A DNA stretch of 64,000 nucleotides. Source: Flavobacteriaceae bacterium. Lineage in GTDB: Bacteria > Bacteroidota > Bacteroidia > Flavobacteriales > Flavobacteriaceae. Under the pieces are notes generated by a model, which did no database searches, had not been told where the DNA came from, and worked only from the letters and a program-made list of their open reading frames with translations. The position numbers and the translations under genes are program-made. Location of the stretch: positions 331,602 to 395,601 of the forward strand of contig JABABD010000016.1 in assembly GCA_014238425.1 (NCBI GenBank), in the 5' to 3' direction. Each line of letters begins with the position of its first letter. The stretch's first letter is position 1. Positions 33,622-41,716 of the stretch are shown piece by piece.

Positions 33622-33829
33622 AGAACAGCCCAATAATCCTTTGCATGGTATTAAGTTAGTTGAGATTCTTGAACATTTGGTTTCCGAATATGGATGGACC
33701 GAGTTGGGTGAGAGAATTAACATTCGATGTTTTAATAGCGACCCTTCCATTAAGTCCAGTTTAAAATTTTTGAGAAGAACACCTTGGGCACGAGAAAAGG
33801 TTGAGAATCTTTATATAAATTCTCTTTGA
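33614..33829 (+). CDS. VF530 family DNA-binding protein
   Basis: 71 residues matching the VF530 (DUF2132) family: [32 protein letters not shown] and [17 protein letters not shown]. The NMR-solved family member has a helical fold proposed to bind DNA; the role is unknown. It overlaps DUF1801 by 8 bp and has its own frame, so coupling is likely. Confidence 0.9.
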   Translation: MRKEQPNNPLHGIKLVEILEHLVSEYGWTELGERINIRCFNSDPSIKSSLKFLRRTPWAREKVENLYINSL

Positions 33830-33855
33830 GAGCCCATGAATACCCTTTAAAACGC

Positions 33856-33863
33856 TATTTTTG
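33856..33863 (+). promoter_or_regulatory. Candidate -7 element for the second DEAD-box gene
   Basis: TATTTTTG (TAnnTTTG) lies 15 bp before ATG 33879. The in-frame TTG at 33861 is inside it, so the ATG is favoured as the start. Confidence 0.5.
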
Positions 33864-33878
33864 CAAAAACTAGCTCTA

Positions 33879-35234
33879 ATGCATTCTTTTACAGAATTTA
33901 ATATATCAAATCAGCTCCAGTATGCTATTGAAGATCTTGGCTTTAATATGCCGACTCCAGTACAGTTTGAAGCGTTTCCAGTTATCATGTCTGGAAAAGA
34001 TATGGTGGGTATTGCGCAAACAGGAACAGGAAAAACCTTTGCGTATATGTTACCAATTCTACAGGGACTTAAATTCTCAAAAGAAAGAGACCCAAGGGTT
34101 TTGATTATGGTGCCTACTAGAGAGTTAGTACTGCAGGTAGTTGAAGAAATAGAAAAGTTTGCCAAATACTTAAATCATAGAACAATTGGTATTTATGGAG
34201 GCATGAACATGAATGCGCAAAAACAAATGCTAGCGCAAGGTGTTGATATTGTTGTTGCAACGCCAGGGAGACTTTATGACCTTGCTATTGATAGAGCTTT
34301 GCATCTAAAATCCATCAGGAAATTAGTCATTGATGAAGTAGATGTAATGTTAGACTTAGGGTTTAGGTTTCAGCTGACCAATATTTTTGAATTGCTACCA
34401 GAACGGCGCCAGAATATTATGTTTTCTGCAACTATGACAGATGAAGTGAATACACTTATTCACGATTTCTTTATCGCTCCATCTAATGTATCAATAGCAG
34501 TTAGCGGAACTCCTTTAGATAATATTACGCAGTATTGTTATGCAGTGCCAAATTTTTATACGAAGACGAATCTATTGTTATATCTTCTAAAGAAAGTAGA
34601 AACCTATAAAAAGGTCTTAGTATTTGTTCCCAATAAGAAAAGTGCTGATATGATATATGACATTCTAGACATGCAATTTGGTTCTGATGTTGCTGTGATC
34701 CATTCTAATAAAACTCAAAACTATAGGATACGCTCTGTTTCTGATTTTAATGCAGAAAAGACACGCATATTAGTTACAACGGATATTATGGCGCGCGGAT
34801 TAGACCTTGATAAAATCTCGCATGTCATCAATTTTGATGTTCCTTTATTTCCTGAAAACTATATGCATCGCATTGGAAGAACTGGTCGGGCAGAACAGCT
34901 AGGAACCTCAATACTCTTCTACACACAAAAAGAGTTAGAAGCAAAAGAAGCAATAGAGGCTTTAATGGATATAAAGATTTCTGTAGAAGCATTGCCAGAA
35001 ACCGTTGCTATTTCTGAAAAACTCACTTATGAAGAGCAACCCAAAATACTTGAGCATAATAACCCACATAAAATAGTTGGAGATGACGCTCCTGGAGCAA
35101 GCTTTCATGAAAAGAAAGAAAAAAACAAGAAAGTGAATTTAGGTGGTTCTTATCAGAGAACAATAAAAAAGAAATATAAAAAGCCTAAGACCAAGGGCGA
35201 TAAAAACTATAATAAACGTAATAAGAAGAAGTAG
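33879..35234 (+). CDS. DEAD-box RNA helicase, DEVD variant, basic tail
   Basis: 451 residues. Q motif FTEFNISNQLQYAIEDLGF with PTPVQFEAF; Walker A AQTGTGKT (46-53); PTRELV; TPGRL; motif II reads DEVD (152-155) rather than DEAD; SAT; VFVPNKKSAD; TTDIMARGLDL; HRIGRTGRAE. The last 60 residues are Lys/Arg-rich (KKKYKKPKTK type), an RNA-binding tail. DEVD still provides the catalytic Asp-Glu pair. It lies directly upstream of another helicase (1 bp gap). Confidence 0.94.
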   Translation: MHSFTEFNISNQLQYAIEDLGFNMPTPVQFEAFPVIMSGKDMVGIAQTGTGKTFAYMLPILQGLKFSKERDPRVLIMVPTRELVLQVVEEIEKFAKYLNHRTIGIYGGMNMNAQKQMLAQGVDIVVATPGRLYDLAIDRALHLKSIRKLVIDEVDVMLDLGFRFQLTNIFELLPERRQNIMFSATMTDEVNTLIHDFFIAPSNVSIAVSGTPLDNITQYCYAVPNFYTKTNLLLYLLKKVETYKKVLVFVPNKKSADMIYDILDMQFGSDVAVIHSNKTQNYRIRSVSDFNAEKTRILVTTDIMARGLDLDKISHVINFDVPLFPENYMHRIGRTGRAEQLGTSILFYTQKELEAKEAIEALMDIKISVEALPETVAISEKLTYEEQPKILEHNNPHKIVGDDAPGASFHEKKEKNKKVNLGGSYQRTIKKKYKKPKTKGDKNYNKRNKKK

Positions 35235-35235
35235 C

Positions 35236-36789
35236 ATGTCGGAGAATGTTTTAGGAATACAAGAAAGAAAAACAGATAAAGAGTTATATAGTTATCAGCA
35301 AGGAGCTATAAGTCAGATTTTTGAAAAATTTGAGTCAGCTCCTGATGATTATCACTTACTATATCAATTACCAACTGGAGGTGGAAAAACGGTAATTTTT
35401 TCTGAAATGGTACGTCAATACCTTAAGCATCACGATAAGAAAGTGCTTATTATGACCCATCGTATAGAGCTGAGCAAGCAAACATCAACGATGTTAACCG
35501 AATTTAATGTTTCTAACAAAATAGTACATAGTACTGCCAACTTAGATGATCAAGATGATTACAGTTGTTTTGTGGCTATGGTCGAGACTTTGAACAACCG
35601 ATTAAATGAAGATAAATTAGATATCTCTAATGTTGGTCTAGTTATTATTGATGAAGCACATTATAATTCTTTTACAAAGTTATTCAAGTTTTTTGAAAAG
35701 TCTTTTATACTTGGTGTCACTGCGACACCTTTGAGCTCTAATATTAAGCTCCCTATGAAAGATAACTACGATGAGTTAATCGTTGGGGAGAGCATTGAGG
35801 CTTTGATTGAAAATGAATTTTTAGCTCAAGCAGAGACCTATTCGTATAATGTTGGCCTGACCTCATTGGTAGTCGGTGCTAATGGCGATTATACTGTAAA
35901 ATCTTCGGAAGATTTATATACCAATTTCGACATGTTGAGCAAATTGATGCAAGCATATGAAGAACGTTGCAAAGGAAAAAAAACCCTCATTTTTAATAAC
36001 GGTATAAAAACATCTCTTTTTGTATATGATACGTTTAAAGCTGCTGGCTATCCAATAGCACATCTAGACAACACTAATACTAAAAAAGAACGTAAAGCCA
36101 TTTTAAAGTGGTTCAAAGACACACCACATGCTATATTAACCTCGGTAAGCATACTTACCACAGGTTTTGATGAGCCAACTGTAGAGTCCATTATATTAAA
36201 TCGTGCCACCAAATCCCTTACGCTATATTATCAAATGATAGGCCGCGGTTCTCGTATTTTAAAGAACAAATCTAGTTTTACTGTCATTGATTTAGGGAAT
36301 AACTTTCACAGGTTTGGTCCTTGGGGAGCTGACTTAGATTGGTATAGAATATTTAAGTCACCAAATTATTATTTAGATAGTCTTTTAAATGATGAGGATT
36401 TGGAAAGTAATTTCAGGTATGAAATGCCTGAAGATCTAAGAGCTGAATTTGAAAACTCTAAAGAAGTATATTTCGATATTTCTAAAACCTATATTGATGC
36501 TGTTAGAAATGGAGAATCTTCCAAGGTAGTGCTAGAGCGCTCGATATCACAACACGCAAGGATCAGTATCGAAAATAGCGAAGATGTATATGATGCCTAT
36601 GAATTATCCAAAAAACTTGGAGATGATATAGATTATAGAATACAACGGTATACCAAATGTATAAGCAAAAGTACATTTAATTTTGTCGAGTGGTTAAGAG
36701 ATGATTATCGCAAGAAACTACGTGCTTATATTCGTGATAATTTCGACTCCGTTTATGAAGATATTAATGGGCATCCACCAGAAGATTAA
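35236..36789 (+). CDS. SF2 helicase (COG1061-like)
   Basis: 517 residues. An ATPase of superfamily II, related to the helicase part of type I/III restriction and XPB-like proteins: LPTGGGKTVIF (45-55), DEAH (139-142), GVTATPL, FNNGIKTSL, SILTTGFDEP and QMIGRGSRIL. The C-terminal ~150 residues are helical and hold no nuclease or methylase domain. No restriction genes are nearby, so this is a housekeeping-type repair or RNA helicase rather than part of a defence system. ATG is 1 bp after the previous stop: coupled to the DEAD-box gene. Confidence 0.9.
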   Translation: MSENVLGIQERKTDKELYSYQQGAISQIFEKFESAPDDYHLLYQLPTGGGKTVIFSEMVRQYLKHHDKKVLIMTHRIELSKQTSTMLTEFNVSNKIVHSTANLDDQDDYSCFVAMVETLNNRLNEDKLDISNVGLVIIDEAHYNSFTKLFKFFEKSFILGVTATPLSSNIKLPMKDNYDELIVGESIEALIENEFLAQAETYSYNVGLTSLVVGANGDYTVKSSEDLYTNFDMLSKLMQAYEERCKGKKTLIFNNGIKTSLFVYDTFKAAGYPIAHLDNTNTKKERKAILKWFKDTPHAILTSVSILTTGFDEPTVESIILNRATKSLTLYYQMIGRGSRILKNKSSFTVIDLGNNFHRFGPWGADLDWYRIFKSPNYYLDSLLNDEDLESNFRYEMPEDLRAEFENSKEVYFDISKTYIDAVRNGESSKVVLERSISQHARISIENSEDVYDAYELSKKLGDDIDYRIQRYTKCISKSTFNFVEWLRDDYRKKLRAYIRDNFDSVYEDINGHPPED

Positions 36790-36818
36790 ATAATCTTAGA
36801 CTCTAACTATTGTACTAA

Positions 36819-37742
36819 ATGACCAAAAGCAGACCAAAAGATGGTATTCTAATTATTCTAGCATTTTTTTCCATTTATGTCATTTGGGGTTCTACATATT
36901 TGCTAAATAAAATGGCAGTGGCAGAATTGCCTCCGTTTATGATTGCTGGAATCAGGTTTACTGTAGCTGGTGTGATTATATTTCTTATAGCTAAACTTAT
37001 GGGTATAAATATTTCCATAAATAAAGCGCAGCTAAAAAACACAATAATTGCGGGTTTTTTATTCTTGACATTGGGAAATGGCGTAGCAGTCTGGGCTTTA
37101 AAATACGTGGATAGCGGTTTTGCAGCATTAGAAATATCAGCACAACCATTAGTAGTATTGGTTTTAATGCTCGTTTTACAAGGAAAAAAAATACAGCCTA
37201 TGTCTATAGTAGGGGTTATTTTGGGAATTATTGGTATATATCTTTTAGTAAGTCAAAAACAAATCATCACACAAGAGAATAGTATTATAGGAATGATTAT
37301 GCTTTTTGTCTGCATGCTGAGTTGGGCTTATGGAAGCTTATTTGTTGCTGACGCCAATCTACCTTCAAATTATTTTGTAAACACAGGCTATCAAATGCTT
37401 AATGGTGGCATTATGTTGATTATTGCTAGTATATTGTTTGGCGAACAATGGTCTCTACCCAATACTTGGAGTGGAGAAGTTCAATTATCCATAATTTTGC
37501 TGATCGTCTTTGGAAGTATTGTGGCATTTACATCTTTCAACTATTTACTTAAAGTAGTCTCCCCTGAAAAAGTAGCAACATGTACGTATGTTAACCCAAT
37601 AATTGCGCTCATACTAGGCTGGTACTTCTTAAATGAACAAATCACTACGCAATCTATTGTTGCAGCCATTGTTTTATTGACAGGTGTTTACTTCATTAAT
37701 ACTAAAAAGAAGTTAACTGTCTTTTCACGATTCAAAAAATAA
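36819..37742 (+). CDS. EamA family transporter (DMT superfamily)
   Basis: 307 residues, ten membrane helices in two EamA repeats. The first begins FFSIYVIWGSTYLLNKMAV at about 18-36, with PPFMIAGIRF; the second begins IGMIMLFVCMLSWAYGSLF at about 158. The VVSPEKVATCTYVNPIIALILGWY block near 247-270 is the typical DMT end. Such carriers export amino acids, nucleobases or other metabolites; substrate unknown. It follows the SF2 helicase by 29 bp. Confidence 0.92.
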   Translation: MTKSRPKDGILIILAFFSIYVIWGSTYLLNKMAVAELPPFMIAGIRFTVAGVIIFLIAKLMGINISINKAQLKNTIIAGFLFLTLGNGVAVWALKYVDSGFAALEISAQPLVVLVLMLVLQGKKIQPMSIVGVILGIIGIYLLVSQKQIITQENSIIGMIMLFVCMLSWAYGSLFVADANLPSNYFVNTGYQMLNGGIMLIIASILFGEQWSLPNTWSGEVQLSIILLIVFGSIVAFTSFNYLLKVVSPEKVATCTYVNPIIALILGWYFLNEQITTQSIVAAIVLLTGVYFINTKKKLTVFSRFKK

Positions 37743-37897
37743 TAATGTTGTTGCCTTTGCATTTTTTGTTAGAGATTCTTTTTGAATAAACGTTTTTTGC
37801 AATAATCACAAAAAATACTTTCTAGATTCATTATTTATTTGAGTCATTGAAGCTACATGATGAATAGATTTGATGGTCAAACATAAAATCGTATAGC

Positions 37898-38602
37898 ATG
37901 AAGTTTTTTGTCAATTTTGCAATACCCATTTGTCTTGTTAGCATTTTTATAAATTGCTCTCCTCCAGAGAATCCTATAAAGACTACACCAACATCTGTTA
38001 ATGGTCATGTCATGGACTTTGAGCGAGGATTTGCGCACCCTAATTATAAAGTCGTTTTAACGCAGCTCGTTTTCGGCGGTGGTGGGTGGAGTGGTTATGG
38101 ATATACAGGAGAGCATAGAATAGATTCTACTTATACAAATGACCAAGGTTATTTTGAATTTAATTTTAACTATGATTTAGATCTTAAATATAAGTACACA
38201 CTTAGGTTTGACGGACTAAATAGCGCAGAAGGACCATTTTCAGATTTTTTAGAGTCCTATATCATTGAACCAGGTGATATCAATACAATGGATATTAATC
38301 ATTGGTTACCTAATTATCTTAAGCTAAATCTTTCAGTAAGCAATAATTTCACACAGAGACTGGGAATTACAAATACTATCTTAAATGATAACTTTTATCA
38401 TTTTAGAGGTGGCCAAATTTTTGAAGAAGAAATTGATACTACTATTTATTTACCAAATAAACCGAATGCCGATATTCGTTTAAATTTCTATTATTCTACT
38501 GGAAATTCAAATTCTGATGCACATAGACGATTCGAATTTTTGAGTACGACCTTGCAAGACACTTTAGAACTCTCCTTTGTGATAGATTGTTCATTGTTTT
38601 AG
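37898..38602 (+). CDS. Lipoprotein with carboxypeptidase-regulatory-like fold
   Basis: 234 residues. The lipoprotein signal ends in FINC (Cys20). The mature part begins with TSVNGHVMDFERGFAHPNYKVVL, then STYTNDQGYFEFNFNY, the pattern of a prealbumin-like CarboxypepD_reg domain (about 33-115). A second beta-rich half (about 135-234) has no recognised motif. These proteins sit on the outer membrane and bind or present ligands; no activity known. The stop lies within the terminator hairpin. Confidence 0.75.
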   Translation: MKFFVNFAIPICLVSIFINCSPPENPIKTTPTSVNGHVMDFERGFAHPNYKVVLTQLVFGGGGWSGYGYTGEHRIDSTYTNDQGYFEFNFNYDLDLKYKYTLRFDGLNSAEGPFSDFLESYIIEPGDINTMDINHWLPNYLKLNLSVSNNFTQRLGITNTILNDNFYHFRGGQIFEEEIDTTIYLPNKPNADIRLNFYYSTGNSNSDAHRRFEFLSTTLQDTLELSFVIDCSLF

Positions 38603-38628
38603 TCGACTAACAAGGTGCCTAAAACAAT
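38593..38628. terminator. Bidirectional terminator, lipoprotein / LLM oxidoreductase
   Basis: 10-bp stem ATTGTTTTAG (38593-38602) with CTAAAACAAT (38619-38628), overlapping the lipoprotein stop codon and 6 bp from the end of the convergent gene. Followed by TTTTAA. The 16-nt loop contains GTCGAC. Confidence 0.6.
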
Positions 38629-38634
38629 TTTAAT

Positions 38635-39684
38635 CTAAAGCATATACTTTTTAAGTGTACTTTCTAGCATAGACTCTACCAATAAAAAAGTTTTTTTGCA
38701 ATGAATAAAATCTTGTTCATCATTCATGATATCAAGAATAACACTTGTATGCCCCAACTTGACATATCCTGCTAATTCTTCAGCAACTTCTTGATGAGAG
38801 CCGACCAAGTATGGGCAAAACGTTTTATAAGTGTGGAAAGGTTTTAACCAATAGACTTCTTTTGCTTCTCTTTTTTCTAAGTTAGATAACTCTTTATGCC
38901 ATGAAGAATCAGAAGCTTTAGTCGCCATGGTATGTGCCATTTTACCTTTCATGTCATCTGGAAAGCGCTCATTTGCTATATCCCAAGCTTCTTCCGAAGT
39001 ATCTCGAGCAATAATTCCAAATCGAACACCTAAGTCAAAATTAGTATCAGGTTCAACGCCCTTATATTCAGATAGTGGTTTGGCATATTTCACTTTAGTG
39101 GCACCCAATTTTTCTGCGGCAGCCAATCCAGCTTCAGAAGTTCCACTAATCAATTCAACCGGAATCATCTCCTCAGGAATTTGTGGGCGCATTTTAATAT
39201 TTGTGACTTTATAATATTTGCCTTCATGACTAAATAGCCCTTTAGCTTTAAGAAGCCCGTTAATCATAATGGCATAATCGCAAAGATTTTCATAACGTTC
39301 ATCATGCGGAATATCATTACCAAGACTTACAAGGTCTCCTTTAAACCCACCTGCAATCCAATTTATATCTACGCGACGCTTATACATGAAAGCAAGTGTT
39401 GCAATGCGCTTTGCTAAGGTATAAGGACGTACATATACTGGATTAACAGCCACCAATGGTATTAATTTTTTTGTATGTTGAAGTATTATTTGCGCAACTG
39501 CCCAGCCATCAACAAGAGAATTGTTTGAGTAAATTAACGTCCCTTCAAATCCGTTATCTTCACTCCATGTGGCTGTATTAACAACATGGTTGTAGTATTT
39601 TTTACCATCTACAGCTTCTCTTTTTAGCGATATATTCTGTGGTTCAGACTCAGGCGTAGTAGCATATATTTTTAGGTATTTCAT
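38635..39684 (-). CDS. LLM-class flavin-dependent oxidoreductase
   Basis: 349 residues from ATG 39684. A luciferase-like TIM barrel using FMNH2 or F420: MKYLKIYATTPE at the start, VNTATWSEDNGFEGTLIYSN, the GGFKGDLVSLGNDIPHDERYE region (about 122-142), and ELISGTSEAGLAAAEKLGA. No F420-specific markers were checked. The ATG at 39711 would lie only about 10 bp from the -7 element, so 39684 is preferred. Reductase partner not adjacent. Convergent with the lipoprotein gene. Confidence 0.88.
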   Translation of the reverse strand: MKYLKIYATTPESEPQNISLKREAVDGKKYYNHVVNTATWSEDNGFEGTLIYSNNSLVDGWAVAQIILQHTKKLIPLVAVNPVYVRPYTLAKRIATLAFMYKRRVDINWIAGGFKGDLVSLGNDIPHDERYENLCDYAIMINGLLKAKGLFSHEGKYYKVTNIKMRPQIPEEMIPVELISGTSEAGLAAAEKLGATKVKYAKPLSEYKGVEPDTNFDLGVRFGIIARDTSEEAWDIANERFPDDMKGKMAHTMATKASDSSWHKELSNLEKREAKEVYWLKPFHTYKTFCPYLVGSHQEVAEELAGYVKLGHTSVILDIMNDEQDFIHCKKTFLLVESMLESTLKKYML

Positions 39685-39721
39685 ATTTGGCAATTGATCG
39701 ATTAATAGCACCGTGAAGATA

Positions 39722-39729
39722 CAAATTTA
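39722..39729 (-). promoter_or_regulatory. Candidate -7 element for the LLM gene
   Basis: The plus strand CAAATTTA reads TAAATTTG on the minus strand (TAnnTTTG), 37 bp before ATG 39684. It decides for that start over the ATG at 39711. Confidence 0.5.
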
Positions 39730-39979
39730 ATGGAATTAATAATTCTAAATTAGATGTCTTAGACAATAAATTCGCTAAACAAAAGCGAACTACATTATAA
39801 TAATAAATAAAAAAACTTTAATTAATAATTAAAAAATTGACGAAATTGGAGATATGGATGTCCATATTGCGTCTTCGATTACATTGCCATCAATAATTGA
39901 ATCAGAACTTAATTCTTTATTAGTATATGATGATCTTTCATTTGATGTTGAATAAAAAGTATGACAACGATAGTCGAGA
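39730..39979. other. Intergenic region with palindrome and small frame
   Basis: 250 bp between the LLM and TMEM175 genes. A perfect palindrome, ATATGGA-TG-TCCATAT (39852-39867), could be an operator. An ATG at 39854 inside it opens a 33-codon frame (MDVHIASSITLPSIIESELN, then a short acidic end) that stops at 39955; no family recognised. Nothing else identified. Confidence 0.3.
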
Positions 39980-40582
39980 CTAATTTGCCTTAGGTTTATA
40001 CATACGATTAATAAATATTTGTATTACAAAAATTAAGATGAATATCATCCTAGCGACATTTGGCCAAATAAATGCTAAAACGCCCGCAAGTATCCAGATA
40101 AATAATGAAGTAAACCCTGTATACAGATGCCATTTCACAATTAAAGGAGTTAGTTCTGGATGATTTTTTTCTTTTTTCATGATATACCTTATCAATAAAA
40201 AATTGAATAAACCTATAGCTGAAAGATTAAAACAATAGAATGCAAAAGGTCCAGTATAAAGAAAGCCTCCAACGTAAAAACCAGTAGAGAAGGGCATGAG
40301 CACAATAAAAAATAAGAGAAAGATATTCAACCACAATATATTGGAGTCAATTGATGTCACGTATTTCATACAGCGCAAATGAGATATCCAGTAAAGAGCA
40401 GTTACAAAAAAGCTAACTATCAAGCCAATAAAACTTGGAATCCTGTTTTGTAATAATTCCCATGTTGTATTGGTGTACACATCTTTCATACTTGGTATCC
40501 CCACTTCTAAAACTAATAAGGTCATTGCTATTGAAAAAACAGCATCACTAAAACTAATAACTCGAGATTTATCAAAGGTCAT
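39980..40582 (-). CDS. TMEM175 family potassium channel-like protein
   Basis: 200 residues from ATG 40582, six membrane helices. The family motif is RVISFSDAVFSIAMTLLVLEV (about 6-26, FSD core), with ALYWISHLRCMKYV later. Prokaryotic TMEM175 proteins are tetrameric potassium-selective leak channels. The start at 40609 would fall on the promoter element, so 40582 is used. No regulator is adjacent. Confidence 0.88.
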   Translation of the reverse strand: MTFDKSRVISFSDAVFSIAMTLLVLEVGIPSMKDVYTNTTWELLQNRIPSFIGLIVSFFVTALYWISHLRCMKYVTSIDSNILWLNIFLLFFIVLMPFSTGFYVGGFLYTGPFAFYCFNLSAIGLFNFLLIRYIMKKEKNHPELTPLIVKWHLYTGFTSLFIWILAGVLAFIWPNVARMIFILIFVIQIFINRMYKPKAN

Positions 40583-40606
40583 TGAATTCAGATAATTTAT
40601 TATACT

Positions 40607-40614
40607 CAAATATA
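40607..40614 (-). promoter_or_regulatory. Candidate -7 element for the TMEM175 gene
   Basis: Plus strand CAAATATA reads TATATTTG on the minus strand, exactly TAnnTTTG, 24 bp before ATG 40582. It overlaps the codon at 40609, ruling that start out. Confidence 0.6.
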
Positions 40615-40686
40615 GGATTTCTATGATTAGAATTATTGTTCAAGACCATTGTTACCATGTAATCAAAATAATGTCGTTACTATTAA

Positions 40687-40965
40687 AAGTGTATTGATTC
40701 AAATCAGTTGTATTTCACGCAGTATTATCGAGATATTGGAGGGAAGCTAGAGTTTGAATTTGGTAAGCTAGTCTTCGGTTATGAATTTATATCTCGACAA
40801 GGTTCAATAGACAGTGAACGATCTGTTGGCACTATCAAGTTCTCAACAAATAAAAAGGTCTCTCTAATTGGAGGCTTTGGTAAAGACTTTAAATCTGACG
40901 ATAATTTGATTACTATCTTTGGTGTAAATTGGGAATTGAATTTAGGAGAACGAACCGTGAATTAA
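40687..40965 (+). pseudogene. C-terminal remnant of an outer-membrane barrel protein
   Basis: An open frame from 40687 (upstream stop at 40684) without a good start codon; the first usable TTG is at 40708. Residues such as GKLEFEFGKLVFGYEF, VSLIGGFGKDFKSDDN and ITIFGVNWELNLGERTVN alternate like transmembrane beta strands, and the end resembles the closing strands of porin-like barrels. There is no signal peptide and no N-terminal half, so I read it as the tail of a deleted gene. It could be a real short protein, but a start and a neighbour to explain it are lacking. Confidence 0.4.
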
Positions 40966-40993
40966 TTAGAATTATTTGAGCTCATATTTTATA

Positions 40994-41713
40994 TCAAGTC
41001 AATAAATTCCCATCTTTATCCCAAGTAGCAATATCACCACGTGTGCTCTGATCAATACATTTTGCTATCCATTCTGGGTCATATGCAACGCCATGTTGGT
41101 CTAGTACATTCTGAGGTACCCCATCCCAAACGTTTGGTTGGTTACCCTTATAACCCAAATCTTTAATACCTATTTCTGAGGTATAGTAGCCTGTTAAAGT
41201 TAGATTTCGCATCAAAGCAAAAAATTGAATTTCTAGCGTTTGTTTTTTAATCGGAATTTCAACATCATGATACGCAATAGGATCTAGAAGTTGTTTTTGC
41301 TGTTCTAAAGGCGTTGATTTAAAATCTGTTCCGAATGTTGAATTGGATTGATGATCTAACCACATGAGGCCACCCAATAATGTATTCTGAAGCTTTGGCA
41401 AATCTTTTCCTATAAATTCAATGAAATCTGGAACTCCAGCTTCTATGGGGCCTCCAAAAGGTTCTTTAGGTGGCAAAATGACTGTACTCAACACTCCAAT
41501 GGTTTCAAGTTCATGAGCATTAAATAACTGCTCAGCATTTAATTCGTCTATTCGTTCCAATTCTTCAGGAGTACGTCCAAAATATTTTTCAGCAACTGCA
41601 ATTTCTTGATCTAGGAGTGCTGCATCTTCTTCTGTTGTACAACCTTGAATACCTGTTAGTCCTATAGCGCCAGCACCTAGAATCATTGTTTGTATACTTT
41701 TTCTTCTATCCAT
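40994..41713 (-). CDS. Gluconate 2-dehydrogenase subunit 3-like protein
   Basis: 239 residues. The N-terminus MDRRKSIQTMILGAGAIGL followed by GIQGC is a lipoprotein or Tat-like signal (Cys25). The body matches the gluconate 2-dehydrogenase subunit 3 family: NAEQLFNAHELETIGVLSTVILP, VPDFIEFIGKDLP and RNLTLTGYYTSEIG. These small subunits help export and fold the flavoprotein subunit. It lies 3 bp after the GMC oxidoreductase stop on the same strand, so the two form a complex-encoding unit; no cytochrome c subunit is adjacent. Confidence 0.88.
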   Translation of the reverse strand: MDRRKSIQTMILGAGAIGLTGIQGCTTEEDAALLDQEIAVAEKYFGRTPEELERIDELNAEQLFNAHELETIGVLSTVILPPKEPFGGPIEAGVPDFIEFIGKDLPKLQNTLLGGLMWLDHQSNSTFGTDFKSTPLEQQKQLLDPIAYHDVEIPIKKQTLEIQFFALMRNLTLTGYYTSEIGIKDLGYKGNQPNVWDGVPQNVLDQHGVAYDPEWIAKCIDQSTRGDIATWDKDGNLLT

Positions 41714-41716
41714 AAC

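Noticed and set aside
35236..36789. Defence island based on the SF2 helicase
   Set aside because: No nuclease, methylase, Z1 or other defence partner is adjacent; neighbours are a DEAD-box helicase and an EamA carrier.
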